From: Misgurnus anguillicaudatus
Taxonomy: Eukaryota > Chordata > Actinopteri > Cypriniformes > Cobitidae
Assembly: GCF_027580225.2 (NCBI RefSeq)
Contig: NC_073356.2
Span: 12,741,001 to 12,805,000 of the forward strand
DNA length: 64,000 nt
Direction of reading: 5' to 3'
Positions 20,801 to 35,800 of the stretch are shown here, in pieces (position 1 is the first letter of the stretch; each line of letters starts with the position of its first letter). The position numbers and the translations under genes were made by a program. The notes under the pieces were generated by a model. That model was not told where the DNA came from. It made no database searches and was given only the letters and a program-made list of their open reading frames with translations.

Positions 20801-23800
20801 CAAATTGTGCTAAAAAACACCTTTGTCGATGGCATTTCAGCTGCAAGCACCTCACTCGACTGGTTGTGGCTAGAAGGGATACAGCAACGGCCAAAATCTT
20901 GTGAAATCTCACTAGATGAGCACTGTTTTACCCTAATCCTAACCACAAACCTAACCCTAAACCCATCAAATCGGGAGAAAAAAGCCATAGCTGTATCCCA
21001 TCTAGCCAAAACTCACTTGACTTTATAGACAGTTTCAGCAGTAACAACATAAACACCCGGCTTTCGTGGTCATAACGTAACTTCCGGTAAACCCCACTAA
21101 GAATAAATAACAACAAAGTCCTTTTAAAGTAGTTTATTTATATAACAAGCAAAATAAACAACACGTAGATTACATAGGAACCCAAAACATTTGTTATTTT
21201 CGACGAGGTATTTGTTTAAGAGTTCAGTTTCAGCAACTATTCAAGCCATTAAACAAACAGAAACCATTCGTTCCATGATACATTATTTAAAGAAAAACAC
21301 CACTGTTTTTCAATATTTACTATGTCTTACGTCAACTTAGACAAATTAATCCTTTTTTTAATGCGTGCACTTTTAATCTTTGTACAGCGTGTCGTGAATG
21401 TGTTAGCATTTAGCCTAGCCCCATTCATTCCTTAGGATCCAAGCAGGGATGAATTTAGAAGCCACCAAACACTTCCATGTTTTCCCTATTTAAAGACTGT
21501 TACATGAGCAGTTACACGAGTAAGTATGGTGGCACAAAATAAAACTTTTGTTTGGAGCCATAGGAATGAATGGGGCTAGGCTAAATGCTAACTCATTTAC
21601 GACACGCTGTACAAAGATTAAAAGTGCACGCATTGAGAAAAGATAGGTATGTATTAATTCGTCTAAGTTGAGGTAAGAACATAGTAAAATATAATTTTTT
21701 ATTTAAAAAACATTTAAATACACCCCAATACCAAGATGATCAATGTTTTTTAACTTGTGTACGCAACAGGCGAAGAATGCAGGGCTACAAAGTGCTGTGG
21801 GTTCCAGGCTGTGACCATGCTGGGATTGCGACACAGGTATCTTTGTTTATCAGTTCAACAACAGCGCTGAGGTGATATTGTACATTAGTTCAGATGTTCT
21901 TGTGATGGCCTGTGTTTGTCAGTCAGTGGTTGAGAGGAAACTGTTACGTGACCAAGGAAAGCTCAGGCAGGACTACAGCAGAGATGAGTTCCTCCAAGAG
22001 GTCTGGAGATGGAAAAATGAGTGAGTCTCCGTCTCGCTTGCCCTGCAGCGCTTGGTGTCTTTGTACTTTTGCTATGTACCGTGTTGTAAATGATTGAATC
22101 TGTTGTTGTAAATGTGCTCTACAGGAAGGGGGATGAAATTTATCATCAGCTTAGAAAACTGGGTGCATCTCTGGACTGGAGCAGAGCGTGCTTTACAATG
22201 GACCCGGTAACTAAACAAGATTTTGGACATTACATTTTCTGTATGCATTCAATACCTGTATTGCCCTCCTGGTTGCACTGATTTACCCACAATGCACTAC
22301 ACCCAATTTAATATTTCAAGCATGCCGAAAGCACTGAATTTTGCATACTATATGTAATGCACAGTATTTAGTAAGCTGGTTTTCATAGCTATTTCTTTTA
22401 CCCACAAATTTGCACCAGTTTCTTAACCTAACATCTGTTTTTCTTTTGTAGGGTTTCAGCAGTGCTGTTACAGAGGCGTTTGTCAGACTGTGTGACTCTG
22501 GTCTCATCTATCGCTCTGAAGGTTTGGTCAACTGGAGCTGTGCATTAGAGTCGGCCATCTCAGACATAGAGGTACATCGCTAGCCAACAAACTGTACATA
22601 ACGGTGTTTGTACACTTCTATCACTGTTATGTGTTATTCGTGCAGTAACACTTGATTTGATATATTAAGGTGGATTCAAAAGAGCTGTCAGGCAAAACAC
22701 TCTTGTCGGTTCCTGGCTATCAGCAGAAAGTGGAGTTTGGGACCATGGTTACATTTGCGTATCCCTTGGATGGACAGGGCGAGTGGGGTTTTGTTGATTT
22801 ATCTTAATTATTTTTGGATTTTTCTTCCTGACTAAAGTGTAATCATATTTTTTAGACGGAGAGGTTCCCGTGTCAACCACACGACCGGAGACGATGCTGG
22901 GAGATGTGGCTATTGCTGTGCATCCCGATGACCCTCGATATAAAGTAAGTTAAAAAAAAATGAGGTGTCCTGGTTTGTAGCTTACATTGTGCTTTAAAGC
23001 ATAGAGTTAAACATTTGATTTTTGCCATTTTGAAATCACTTCAGCTGATCTCCAGGTCTGGCGGTACGATTTTTGGCATGGCTTGGCACAGTCCATTGAG
23101 TCTGATTAGACCATTAGCATCGCGCTAAAAAAATAAAAAGTTTCGATATTTTTCCTATTTAAAACTTGACTCTTTTGTAGTTACATCGTGTACCAAGACC
23201 GACAGAAAACCAAAAGTTGTGATTTTCTAGCCAGATATGAACTATAGTCTCATTCTGGCGTAATAATCAAATACTTTGCTGATGTAACATGGCTGCAGCA
23301 GGCGTAGTGATGTTGCGCACTGACCGAAAGTAGTCCCCTTGGGTACTTTGAATTGCAGGGGACTATTTTCGGGCACTGCGTACTATCACTATGCCTGCTG
23401 CAGCCATGTTACATCAGCAAAGTCATTGATTATTACACCAGAATGAGAGTATAGTTCATATCTGGCTAGAAAATCACAACTTTTAATTTTCTGTCGGTCT
23501 TGGTACACGATGTAACTACAAAAGAGTCAAGTTTTAAATAGGAAAAATATCGAAGATGCTTATGGTGTAATCAGATTCAATGGATTGTGCTAAGCTATGC
23601 TAAAAGTGCTAGCGGCAGAACCGGAGTTCAGCCGAATGGATTTCAAAACGGTAAGAACTTTAGGGGAGCTGGAAAATGAGCATATTTTTTTAAAAAAGTG
23701 GAGTGTCCCTTTAATGAACTGGTTTATTATGAGTATGCCTGCGTTTGATGCATATTACTCTATAGTTCATTTATAAGCCATTTAGTATACAGTGTGCATG

Positions 23801-26800
23801 CTGTGTACCTTGTGTAGTATGCATTTTGTTTAGTTTGAACATAACTAGATGACCTAACATTTTTAAGAAACGAAGTATGCATTTATAGTTTTAGAGAGAT
23901 GTTTCCCACAATTCATTATGTGTTCAAGAATTTCAGATTTCTGCTATAATAATAATTCTGATTATTGTCATTCTGGAACAGGGAGATATTATATATATAT
24001 ACACTTAGTTTGTCTATTTTTCTTTCTTTGTTTTGTTTTCTTTCTTTTTTTAACCAGGCTCTTCATGGCAAATACTGTAGGCACCCGTTTACAGATCGAT
24101 TATTACCTATTATCACTGACACTATGGTGGATATAAACTTGGGCACAGGTATTTCATCCACACAAGATCTGTTTTTAGAAAGCATGCTTGTCCTTATAAT
24201 ATTTGTTAAAGAGTTCACCTAAAAATGAAATTTCTGTCATTTATTCACCCTTAATTTTTTTTTTTAAACCTGTTTAAGTTCCTACTTCTGATGAACACAA
24301 AAGAAGATATTTTGATAAAGGATGATATGCACATAGTTGACGGTACCCATTGACTTCCATAGTAGAAAAAACAAATACTGTGTTGTTACCATCATTCATC
24401 AAAATATCTTTGTTTGTGTTCATCAGAATTAAGAAATTCATACAGGTTTAGAACAACATGAGGATAAATAAATAATGACTTTTCATTTTTAAGTGTACTA
24501 TCCCTTTAAATTCTCGATTATATAATCATGTACTGTATGTATAATAAAGCTTCATTAGTGTTTTAACACACTATTATAATTTTTCTGTGCGTTAATAGGT
24601 GCTGTTAAACTGACACCAGCTCACGACCACACTGACTTCCTGTTATCTCAGAGGCACACGCTGCCACGGCTCACTGTGATTGGAGGAGATGGAACCATGA
24701 CCTCACTATGTGGCCAGTGGTTGGAGGTAAATATGTCAATCATTTTACAGATTACCATTTTAAAAACATGTCATGCCATATCCGTAGAAATGTTTATATG
24801 GCATTTAGAGACACATTGTATGTGTGTGTCACATCAGGGAGTCAAACGCTTTGATGCCAGGGAGCGGGTGATCGATGCACTGATGGAAAAGAAGTTGTTT
24901 AGGGAAAAGAAGAGTCACCCCATGTCCTTACCAATTTGCAGGTAAATAACAAGAAGTAAAGCTAAGTAAACACATCTCTCATTTCTTTAATTTATTTTAA
25001 GGCTGGTTTATTCTACACGACTTGAGTGCGCTTGAGCACCAGTTTACTGTTAGGGAATCTAGCGTGCTAGTTTCCACAAGTCTCCTCTACGAGCACAAGT
25101 TCAGGAAGCAAGAGAAAAAATGGCATTTTAGACATTTAAAGGGACAGTTCACCCAAAAATAAAAATTCTGTCATCATTTACTCATCCTCATGTTGTTACA
25201 AACCTGTATGAGTTTTTTTATTTTGATGTACACAAAAGAAGATATTTTGATAAATGATGGTGAGCACACAGTTGATGGTACCCATTGAATTCCATTGCAT
25301 TTTTTTTTTTTTTTTACTATGGAAGTCAGTGGTTACAATCAGCTGTGTGCTTACCATTATTTATCAAAATATCTTCTTTTGTCTTCATCAGAGCAAAGAA
25401 ATTTTTGATTAAATCTGAGAGCGTTCTTAGCCCTCATAGGGAGCAACGCGACCCACAAATTTCAAGGCCCAGAAAGGCAGTAAAGACATTGCTAAAATAG
25501 TCCATGTGATTACAGTGGTTCAATCTTCATTTCATGAAGCGATTAGTATACCTTTGGTGCTCAAAAAGTCTGATGTGTATTTATGAAAAGCACTTCATGC
25601 ATGCGTTAAACACATTATGTCAGCCATAGACATATATATGCGTCCATTTCATAGATGCAAGCCATTGATGGGGCATCTACGTATATATTTATATCTATTG
25701 CTGTTGTTTAAAAACATGCATGTGCTGCTTTTATCATTACGCATCAGAGACTGACTTGAGTATGAGCACAAAAGTATACTCGTCACTTCATGAAATTAAA
25801 GGGATACTTTTTTTGAAAATATGCTCAATAGGCGCAATGATATTACCGTATTTTACGGACTAAAAATCGAACTTTTTTTCATAGTTTGGCTGGTCCTGCG
25901 ACTTATGATCAGGTGCAACTTATATGTAAAAATTAATTCATACTGACTAACATGAACCAAGAGAAAACATTATCGTCTACAGCCACGAGAGGGTGCTATA
26001 TGCTGCTCTTTAATTTTCATGATTCAGTGACGTTGAATGAGTTTGGGAGCTGGGTGAACTTGATTCGTGTTGGCTTGTTATGTTAATTTAGTCTTTTCAA
26101 CCTCCCAGGTATGTTCGGTATGCTATTGTTTACGTTAGCTTAATAACTGTTAATGTGTTACGTTAACATGTACATACACCTCTCCGACCTGTTGTTCTGT
26201 GTGCTATTGTTTAGTTCAATAACTTGCCTTTCCAGATTAAATGTCTGTTCTTGGGCTTGGATTTTGTGAAATAATTTTCTAAATAAATGCGACTTATATA
26301 TAGTTATATATGTTTTTTTCCCCTTCATGATGCATTTTTTGACTGATGCGACTTATACTTCACAGCGACTTATAGTCCGGAAAATACGGTACATAGTGCC
26401 CGAAAATAGTCCCCTGCTATTGGAAGATACTAAAGGGACTATTTTCGGCTGCTGCGTATTATCATTGCGTCTGCTGCAGCCATGTTACGGCAGCAAAGTC
26501 CTTGATTATTACGCCAAAATGAGAGTATAGTTCCTAGCCATATCGGCCTAGAAAATCGTAACTTTTAATTTTACGTCGGTCTTAGTACACGATGTAACTA
26601 CAGAAGAGTCAAGTTTTAAATAGGAAAAATATTGAAACTTTTGTGTTAGTTTTGAGTGCGACGATAATGGTCTAATCAGACTCAATGGATTATGCTAAGC
26701 TATGCTAAAAGTGCTAGCGCCAGACCCGGAGATAAGCTGAATGGATTCCAAATGTTTAACTTTAGAGAAGCTGGAAAATAAGCATATTTTCAAACCTTGA

Positions 26801-29800
26801 ACCTTTGTAGCCGCATGGACTATATTAACATTATAGACTGTTTTATGTCTTTACTGCCTTACTGGGCCTTGAAAGTTGTGAGTTACGTTGCTGTCTATGC
26901 AGGCTCAGAAATGCTCAGATTTCATTAAAAACATCAAAATTTTTGTTCAGAAGATGAACAAAGGTTTTAAGCGTGTGGAACGACATGAGGGTGAGTAATT
27001 AATAACAAAATGTTGTCATTCTGGGGTAAACTTGGTTTTTGGCTGAACTTTAACAAACGGCTTCTGACCTTGTGTCCTGTCTTTTTCTTATTTTATCACA
27101 CAGTCGTTCTGGAGATGTCATTGAACCGCTGCTGAAGAGACAGTGGTTTGTACGATGTCAAGAAATGGCACAAAAAGCAGTTCAAGTGAGTGAGTGTGTT
27201 TTAAACAGACAGATCACATTTCAAATAAAGCGGATGTGCTAAACCACACGCATTTAAAGGGGACATATCATGAAAATCAGACTTTTTCCATGTTTAAGTG
27301 CTATAATTGGGTCCCCAGTGCTTCTATCAACCTAGAAAATGTGAAAAAGATCAACCCAGTAACTTAGTTTTAATTTGGCTCCCTTGTGATGTCAGAAGGG
27401 GATAATTTATCTGCACTATCCAACCAGGGCACTGCAATTTAGTGCAGAGATCAGCTCATTTGCATCTAAAAGGACACACCCAAAACGGCAAATTTTTGCT
27501 CACACCGACAAAGTGTCAACTTTAACATGATATAATAAATTATCTGTATGGTATTTTGAGCTAAAACTTCACATATGTACTCTGGGGACACCAAAGATTT
27601 ATTTCACATCTTAAAAAAGCCTTGTGAAATATCCCATTTAAGACACATTTTTCATTTCTAATTAAAAAATATTTATATAATTATATGTTATTAAGTACAT
27701 ATAGTTAACAATACTCATAATTTATTAATTATACGCTTAAATTACTCATATTTAAAGGAAAGTTTACAATTAAAATATATCTGTTGCTCCATACTGTATG
27801 TATTTATACTACTATAACAGTCACATACTTTAACAGTAAACCGTTAGAATGGCATAATCTTGGCTGTGTTCACATGCCCTTGTTTTGTCAACATTAAACA
27901 ATTGGTCCATAGCTCGCGGGTCATTAACTGCCCCCGTCAAGACTCCCTAGAGAAAAGAGTACAAGTGCAGAGAAACATTGAGCCATCAAGAGTTAGAAAA
28001 CCACATTCCTGCTTCCATGCCCATTTTTACAAGATGCCTCAATATGTGCCCAGAATGTGTCGGTGAAGTTTCAGCTCAAAATACTCCACAGTTCATTTAT
28101 AATAGCATGTCCAAAATGCCCCTATTTGGGTGTGAGCAATAATGTGTTGTTTTTCGTGCCTGTACCTTTAAATGCAAATTTTAGCTGCTGCTCCTCACTC
28201 CCTTACCAAAATAGACAGTGAGCTCTTTCGGTTCAAATAGATCTGATTCTTTTGAAAACTAGGTGTCTCTCAATGTCAAGGAAGGATCCTTGGAAGCCAG
28301 AATTATGAGGATGGTACGTCATCGACATTAGTCAAAGGTTTGTTCCAATGTCGAGGATCTTCGGAATTTCAACCAAGGACTGAGTCCTTCGTTCGAAAAA
28401 TATCCCATATACAGGAAAGTATGCACATGTGTAGCCTTCGCGCTCTCAAATCACCCACAATCCTATCCGCGCAGCACCGAAAGCACACCTTTTCACTGAC
28501 GTAATGACGCAATGACATGCACTTGCTAGCCTGTTCCATTTACGTATTCTCCGAATGCTAAAGAGGAAGAGTCTTGCCTAGCCTCTGAAGGAAGTGACTT
28601 GTAAGGACTAGTCCTGTCATGGAAGAATCCTTGACATCAAAAAACACCACTTACATTCTAAGACAATAGTATCTCACTATTGAGATATGGCAGACAGCGT
28701 ACAACTCGCTGAGGGTGGAAACTAGGGTAATGCAGGACTGTCAGTCAGTAGCTGTGGGCGTGGCTTTATCACTGTGACGTCACATTAACAAGAGAATCAA
28801 AATAATATATCTAATGAGACTGCTTTGGTTTAATAGGGATTATAAGCAAAGTGGGTGGATTTTTCATTCTAGGGTTGTTGTGTTCACACGCTGCCAACAC
28901 AGATTTATGTCCAAACACCTTGTAAAAGTGGATTTTGCATAATAGGTGTCCTTTAACTTTGTTGTATTTAGTGATAATAATAAGTGAAGCATTGACATCT
29001 CTTATAAATGTTCTGTTTAGGCTGTCGAAGAGGGCGATCTACAAATAATTCCTCACTTTTATACAAAAATGTGGAAGAACTGGCTGTCTAACATCAGGTT
29101 AGTTATGCAATATGGTTGTGTTTGTTAACATTAGTAAACGCATTAGCTTACATGAATTTAACATAAACAATAATTCCACAGCATTTATTAATCCTTGTTA
29201 ATTATAGATAATGTCAGTACAGTTGTTCATGTTAGTTCACTAATGTTAAAGGTGCAGTGTGTAAATTTTAGCGGTATCTAGTGGTAAGATTGCGAATTGC
29301 AACCAACCGTTTGTCCATTAAGGGCTTCTGTAGAAACATGGCGGCACAAATTGGCGACTTCCATGTAAGGGGACCTTCTTTGTATGTAGATAAAAAGGTC
29401 TCATTCTAAGGTAATAAACACATAACGGTTCATTATAAAAGGTCTTTATACACCCCTGATAATATAGTTTTGTATATTATTTTGCATTTCTGTCAAGAGA
29501 CCCTTCTAAATATTACACACTGCACCTTTAACTAAACTAATGTTACAACTTTTGATTGTAAAAATGTATAAGTAAATGCTAACATTCACATGAATTAATA
29601 AATGCAGAATTGTTTATGGTTAGTTCATTTTAGCTAATGCATTATTAACTAATGTTAACAAATACAACCTTATTATAAAGTGTTGTTGTAAAGTGACATC
29701 ATTCTTCAGAATACTTATTTTTGATTGGTCGATCACATCATTGTTTGGTTAATGATATCATGCCTAACTTCTACCTGCTCGATATCAGTTAATATTCCAT

Positions 29801-32800
29801 GTTTGTTATGCGTTATGTTTTTGGTATGTAGCCATCCTATTATTATCATCTGATAATAAAATAATCCCTCAATAATACTTTGCAGCGATTGGTGCATTTC
29901 CAGACAACTTTGGTGGGGTCATCAGATACCAGCCTATCGAGTGACGTTACAAAACTCCAACAACACAGAAGAGGTGAGATCTACAACATTATGAATACAG
30001 TTACTTTTGGTACTTTTCCATTGGATAGTACGACCCAGTACGGCCTCGGTACTGCTCACTTTTGGAGTGTACAGTACCCAATACTTTTTTTAGTACCACC
30101 TCGGTTAAGGTTCCGTTTAGGATACTAAAACGTGCCGTTTAACACTGGAGATCACTGATTGGTCAGAGGGAATCGTCACTACTAGCGTCATTGCTAAATG
30201 CAAGATTAGCTTCCCCTCCTGCGCCGTCTAGCAAACCAAGTGATGTCATCGTCCGTGCTTTGTTGTAAAAGTTCCTAAACTCAATTTTAGGGGTGATAAA
30301 CATCCACATGTTGGGAATCAAGAACACAATTGCAATACGCTCCGTTGCTCCTGTGTTGTGCTTTTTTGTGTATCGCGTATTATTTTGTGTATTACGATGA
30401 TGTCATGCAACACAACTGTAATGATAAAAATATAATCCCACCCACTCTGACGCGGCACTGAATGAAAAAAACAAACCAAGCAAGCAGAGTCCCGTCATAC
30501 TACACAATGGAAAAGTGACGTCTCTTTACTTGCAATGATGAACTGTGACCAGAATACATTGAGATGTGTCGTTTTAACAGAAGGTGTCTTTTTTAGGAGA
30601 AGTGGGTTTGGGGCAGAACCGCCACAGAGGCTCGGGAACGTGCTGCGGTGAAGTTTGGAGTGAATCCAGATCACATCACACTCACACAGGGTGACTGTCA
30701 TAGAGTTCACATTAAAGCTGCAATTCGTAACCTTTGCCTCTTTATCGCCATCTCTGTTTGAAATATAAAACTGCAGGGTAATTTTCTGTACGTTGTGGTT
30801 CGCCTCGCTACTATGCATCTATGATCACAAGTACATCCTAAAACACTTGCCTGAAATGTTTCCCACATGAAGGCGTGTGCTTCTTTTAAATTAAACATAA
30901 TTATTTCTTTCATTAGAACAGTAAAAATATTTTTAAAATGCACAAATTACAATGTTGCTCATATTTCAATAAACTTTCCTTTTCATGAAAACTTGTTTCA
31001 TGTTTAGATCCAGATGTGCTTGATACCTGGTTCTCATCAGGTCTGTTTCCATTCGCCATGCTCGGCTGGCCCCAGCAGGTACTTCAATATAAACTCTATT
31101 CTTCCACATCAGCAGCTCATGAAAGAAGCCAGACATCAAAAAACACCAAAGTATGTCTGCGCATTGATTTGTTGCTTTGATCCGACTTCCTATTCACAGA
31201 CAGAAGACCTGAAACAATTCTACCCCAACTCGATTCTGGAAACAGGAAGTGACCTCATCTTTTTCTGGGTGGCCAGGATGGTGATGCTGGGCAAAGAGTT
31301 AACCGGCCAGCTGCCCTTTAAACAGGTTACTTATAATTTAATATGCTGTATCATAAGACAGGCAGGATTTGTAATTCGAATAGCCATATGGCAATGTGCG
31401 TCATGTACCAACAGCATCTAAAAATGGCACAGAGATATGTAACTGTCTATTTGAAATGTTTCACTATGTTTTTCACTTTATTTCCTCTCTATCACCGTGG
31501 CTGTCTGTCACACAGGTGCTCTTTCACTCTTTGGTGAGAGATAAATATGGGCGGAAGATGAGTAAATCTTTAGGAAATGTCATTGATCCTCTGGATGTTA
31601 TTTCGGGTGTCTCTCTGGAGGTATGGCAACCAATAAGCACACACCGTTTCTGCCAAACTAAGTCAATTTTCGTACATGTGTTGACATATTTCCAGAAAAT
31701 AAGTCTTTATTTTCGTGATTTGCAATGTGGTATTGCTGGCTGGTGGTTTTTCTTTCTTGGAAGCAGTTATCATTATGTAAGACAAAAATTTGTATTGCGC
31801 CAGTGCACTGCAAAAAATTATTTTCTTAGTATTTTTGTCTTGTTTTCAGTAAAAATATAAAAAAATTACTAAATTAAATCTTGAGCAAAATTACCTTGGA
31901 AAATAAGTCTAGTTTTTAGACATAAAATATAAACTTTAAGTAAATTAGTGCTTAAACAAGCAAAAAAAAAAATGGAATAAGAAATATTTTCCTGAAATAA
32001 TTTTACTTTTTTCATAAACACTTAATTCAAGAAAATTTTCTTATTCCATTGGCAGATTTTTTTTTGCTTGTTTTAAGCACAAATTTGCTTAGTATTTTTG
32101 TCTTGTTTTCAGTTAAAATATGTAAGTAAGAAAGTCATTTTTTGCAGTGTGCATGCCAGATGAGCCATCATTATGCACACTGCAAAAATGACTTTCTTAC
32201 TTAGTATTTTTGTCTTGTTTTCAATTAAAATATCTAAAAAAAAACTTAAATTAAGATGTTTTTTCTTGATGAGCAAAATGAACCAAGAAAATAAGTCTTT
32301 AAAAAATAAGTTTTTAGACCAAAAATATGAAATTTAAGTGATTTTGTGCATAAAATAAGCAAAAAAATATGGCAATTGGGTTAGCAAAAAATCTTTAACA
32401 TTTTTCTTAAACACTAAATTCAAGAAAAAATCAAGAAAAATTTGCTTACCCTATTGGCATTTTTTTTTGCTTGTTTTAAAGCACAATTTTGCTTAAATTT
32501 GATATTTTTGGTCTAAAAACTAGACTTATTTTCTTAAGTCATTTAGCTCATCAAGAAAATGCATCTTAATTTAACAATTTTTAGATTTTTTTTACTGAAA
32601 ACAAGACAAAATACTAAGTAAGAAAGTAATTTCAATGAAAAAAATGCTTAGTATTTTTGTCTTGTTTCCAGTAAAAATATCTAAAAATTCTTAAATTAAG
32701 ATGTTTTTTCTTGGTGAGCAAAATGACCTAAGAAAATAAGTCAAAAATATTAAATTTAAGTGATTTTGTGCATAAAATAAGGAAAAAAAATCTGCCAATG

Positions 32801-35800
32801 GGGTTAGCAAAAATCTTTAACATTTTTCTTAAACACTAAATTCAAGAAAAATATGTGCTTACCCTATTGGCATTTTTTTTTTGCTTGTTTTAAAGCACAA
32901 ATGTGCTTCATTTAAAAAAAAATTGTCTATAAACTAGACTTACTTTCCTAGGTCATTTTGCTCATCAAGAAAAAGCATCTTAATTTAAGAATTTTTTGAT
33001 ATTTTTACTGAAAACAAGACAAAAATACTAAGTAAGAAAGTCATTTCAATAAAAAAAATTCTTAGTTTTTTTGTCTTGTTTTCAGTAAAAATATTAAATT
33101 TAAGTGATTTTGTGCATAAAACAAGCAAAAAAATCTGCCAATTGTTTTAAGCACAAATTTGCTTAAATTTTATATTTTTTTGTCTAGAAACTAGACGTAC
33201 TTTCCTAGTTCATTTTGCTCATCAAGACAAAACATCTTAATTTAAGAATTTTTAGATATTTTAACTGAAAACAAGACAAAGATACTAAGAAAGTAAGTCA
33301 TTTTTTGCAGTGTGCATGCCAGATGAGCCATCATTATGCACACTGCAAAAAATGATTTTCAAGAAAATCTTAGTATTTTTGTCTTGTTTTAAGTAAAAAT
33401 ATCTAAAAATTCTTAAATTAAGATGTTTATTAAGATGAGCAAAATGACCCAAGAAAATAAGTCTAGTTTTTAGACCAAAAATATTAAATTTAAGTGATTT
33501 TGTGCATAAAACAAGCAAAAACAATCTGCCAATGGTGTAAGCAAAAAATCTTGAAAATTTTTCTTAAACACTAAATTCATGAAAAATTTGCTTACCCCAT
33601 AGGCAGATATTTTTGCTTGTTTTATGCACAAAATCACTTAATTTTGATATTTTTGGTCTAAAAACTAAACTTATTTTAGACCAAAAAGCATATTAAGCAT
33701 TTAAGGATTTTTAGATATTTTTACTGAAAACAAAACAAAAATACTAAGAATTTTTGCAGCGTGGGTGTATATATATATATATATAAGAAAAGAAAAATCG
33801 ATTTTGACCCATACAATGTATTTATTTCTATTGCTACAAATATACCCATGCTACTTATGGTTTTGTGGTCCAGGGTCACACTAGTTTGTAAAATGAAATA
33901 TTTCATTCTCATTTTTTCAGTAATTCCATTGTCATGTTTCGAAGCGTGGTTAACGTCTATTATAGTAACTAGCTATCGTGTGCTTATTGTCATGACAACT
34001 TTATGGTCTTGTCAATAACATAACATGGTCTGATCTCTACAGGTACTTCAAAAGAAAATCAAAGAAGGAAACTTAGATCCGAGAGAGAGCGTTGTTGCCA
34101 TGGAAGCGCAGGTCAGTACGAGGTTCATCTGTGTTTTGATGATTTTAGCAGTCGTTCCCAACTGAGCAAGGTTACCCTGTTCCCTGTGTGTCCTTTCTGC
34201 AGAAGAAAGATTTCCCTAAAGGTATTCCAGAGTGTGGGACCGACGCTTTGAGGTTTGCTCTCTGCTCTTACAAAGCCCAGGGTGAGTCAACCTCATTACA
34301 AACTTCTGTCATCAAACGATACCATCAGAGAAACCCAGAGATCATCATTGGCTCGGTTGACATTTTGTTTAAATCCTCAAACCTCAGGGGACGACATCAG
34401 TCTGTCCGTGTCCCACGTGTTGAGCTGCAGACACTTCTGTAATAAGATGTGGCAGGCGGTACGATTCACCCTCGCCACGTTGAAGGATGCGAGTTCGCCC
34501 GCATCATTAGCCGAGGTACGGCGGACGCAAACACCTCTTCATTAAATCAATATCAGCCTTAACCTTCCCACCGGGAGCTGTGAGAGCTGATCTGCATGTT
34601 GCCATTATAATTTAATGGTCTTCCTTCTCCATTCTGCATTTGGTTGTAAATTTAGTGCGTACTTTATCATGTTTTCTATTTTCCACCTGCACTATGTTGT
34701 CTTTCTGGTTCTGCTTTTCAATTCCCATAATTGCTTTAATGAGACACAAAATGATAAGGATAAACAAACAGTGCTAGTGTAAAATCTGTTGTACTTGTAA
34801 ATATCAGAAATTTATTTGAACGCATGAGGCTACAGTTATTCACTCGCTCGCCTTACTGGCCTTCATTATTTTATATATAATTAATTCAATATTGGTTGGT
34901 GTTTTGAAATGATCGGACTTTAATCATGTCTACTGAAAGAGTGGAAATAGTTGAAGAACAGAGTGCACATTTTGTTTTTTAGTTAGTTGTAAGTAAATAT
35001 TGTGTTAAATTAATGGATATCATTCACTAAGCATGTTTGCGTACAAATTTTTGCATGAAATGTGCGTACGGACGTTTCACGAATAAATCATGATTCATCA
35101 AAATGTTTCGTACAATGTTTTTTTAAATGTACGTAAAAATTAAAACAACTAATACCACACGTACACAATAATCATACTATGCTATGATGTATATAATAAT
35201 GTTGATGTATAATTTTTCATAATTATATTTTATATTATAATATTTTCTATATTTTTATATACATTATCTATATTATTATAATTATATACAATATCTTATA
35301 GGTTATATATTTTTCTACACATATTTTTCTATAAAAATACGCATAATGACAAATCGTACGGAAAGTTTTTCTTATAAGTTCAAATGTGCGTATAAAAATG
35401 TACGCAATTATTAGTAAATGACACCCAGGGCCCTATTATAAAGATCTAAGCGCATTGTCTAAAGCGCACAGCACACGGTCTAAATGGGCGTGTCCGATTC
35501 CACTTTTGCTAATTTAACCACGGGAAAAATGGTTTATGCACCAATCCTATTTGGGAAATGGGTGTGTTTTGGGCGTAACGTGCAATAAACCCTTAAAAAG
35601 CCAGTTGCGCTGGCGCTATGTCTAATCATATTTAGATGACGGACTTTGTAAACTGAAAAACTAATCGGAGGAAGAAGACCACCATTTTAAGAAAAAAAAA
35701 ATTTTTTTAATTGTTTTATTTAATTTTTATTGAAAATTTTTTTGAAAAATCAAAAAGCTTAGATTTTTATTGTTTTTTGTTGTTGTTGTTTTTTATTAAA

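Larger units (their letters stand above)
22452..24941 (+). other. vars2: vars2 exons 8-13: editing (CP1) domain
   Basis: In ValRS the CP1 insertion hydrolyses mischarged Thr-tRNA-Val. The hallmark [19 protein letters not shown] is in exon 10 (residues 329-347). [13 protein letters not shown] is in exons 11-12, with the conserved Asp of the AHD motif at 391. These parts look intact, so editing activity is expected, an inference from the family. Exon 9 ends either at a GC donor (22778|gcgagt) or at a weak GT donor (22787|gttttg); both keep the frame. Confidence 0.85.
29886..34515 (+). other. vars2: vars2 exons 16-23: second half of the catalytic core and KMSKS loop
   Basis: Exon 16 encodes [18 protein letters not shown] and exon 18 [16 protein letters not shown]. 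Exon 19 encodes [19 protein letters not shown] and exon 20 [18 protein letters not shown], with KMSKS at 652-656, the ATP-stabilising loop. Exon 22 gives [20 protein letters not shown]. All are strongly conserved ValRS blocks with no substitution in signature positions. Confidence 0.92.

Noticed and set aside
20930..20965. CCTAACCC-like run as an interstitial telomere
   Set aside because: It has only a few degenerate units; such runs are common inside fish MITEs and there is no sign of chromosome fusion.
31805..33765. CRISPR-like regularly spaced repeats
   Set aside because: The repeats are long, palindromic and AT-rich without unique spacers of constant length, in a vertebrate intron, so they are transposon-derived.
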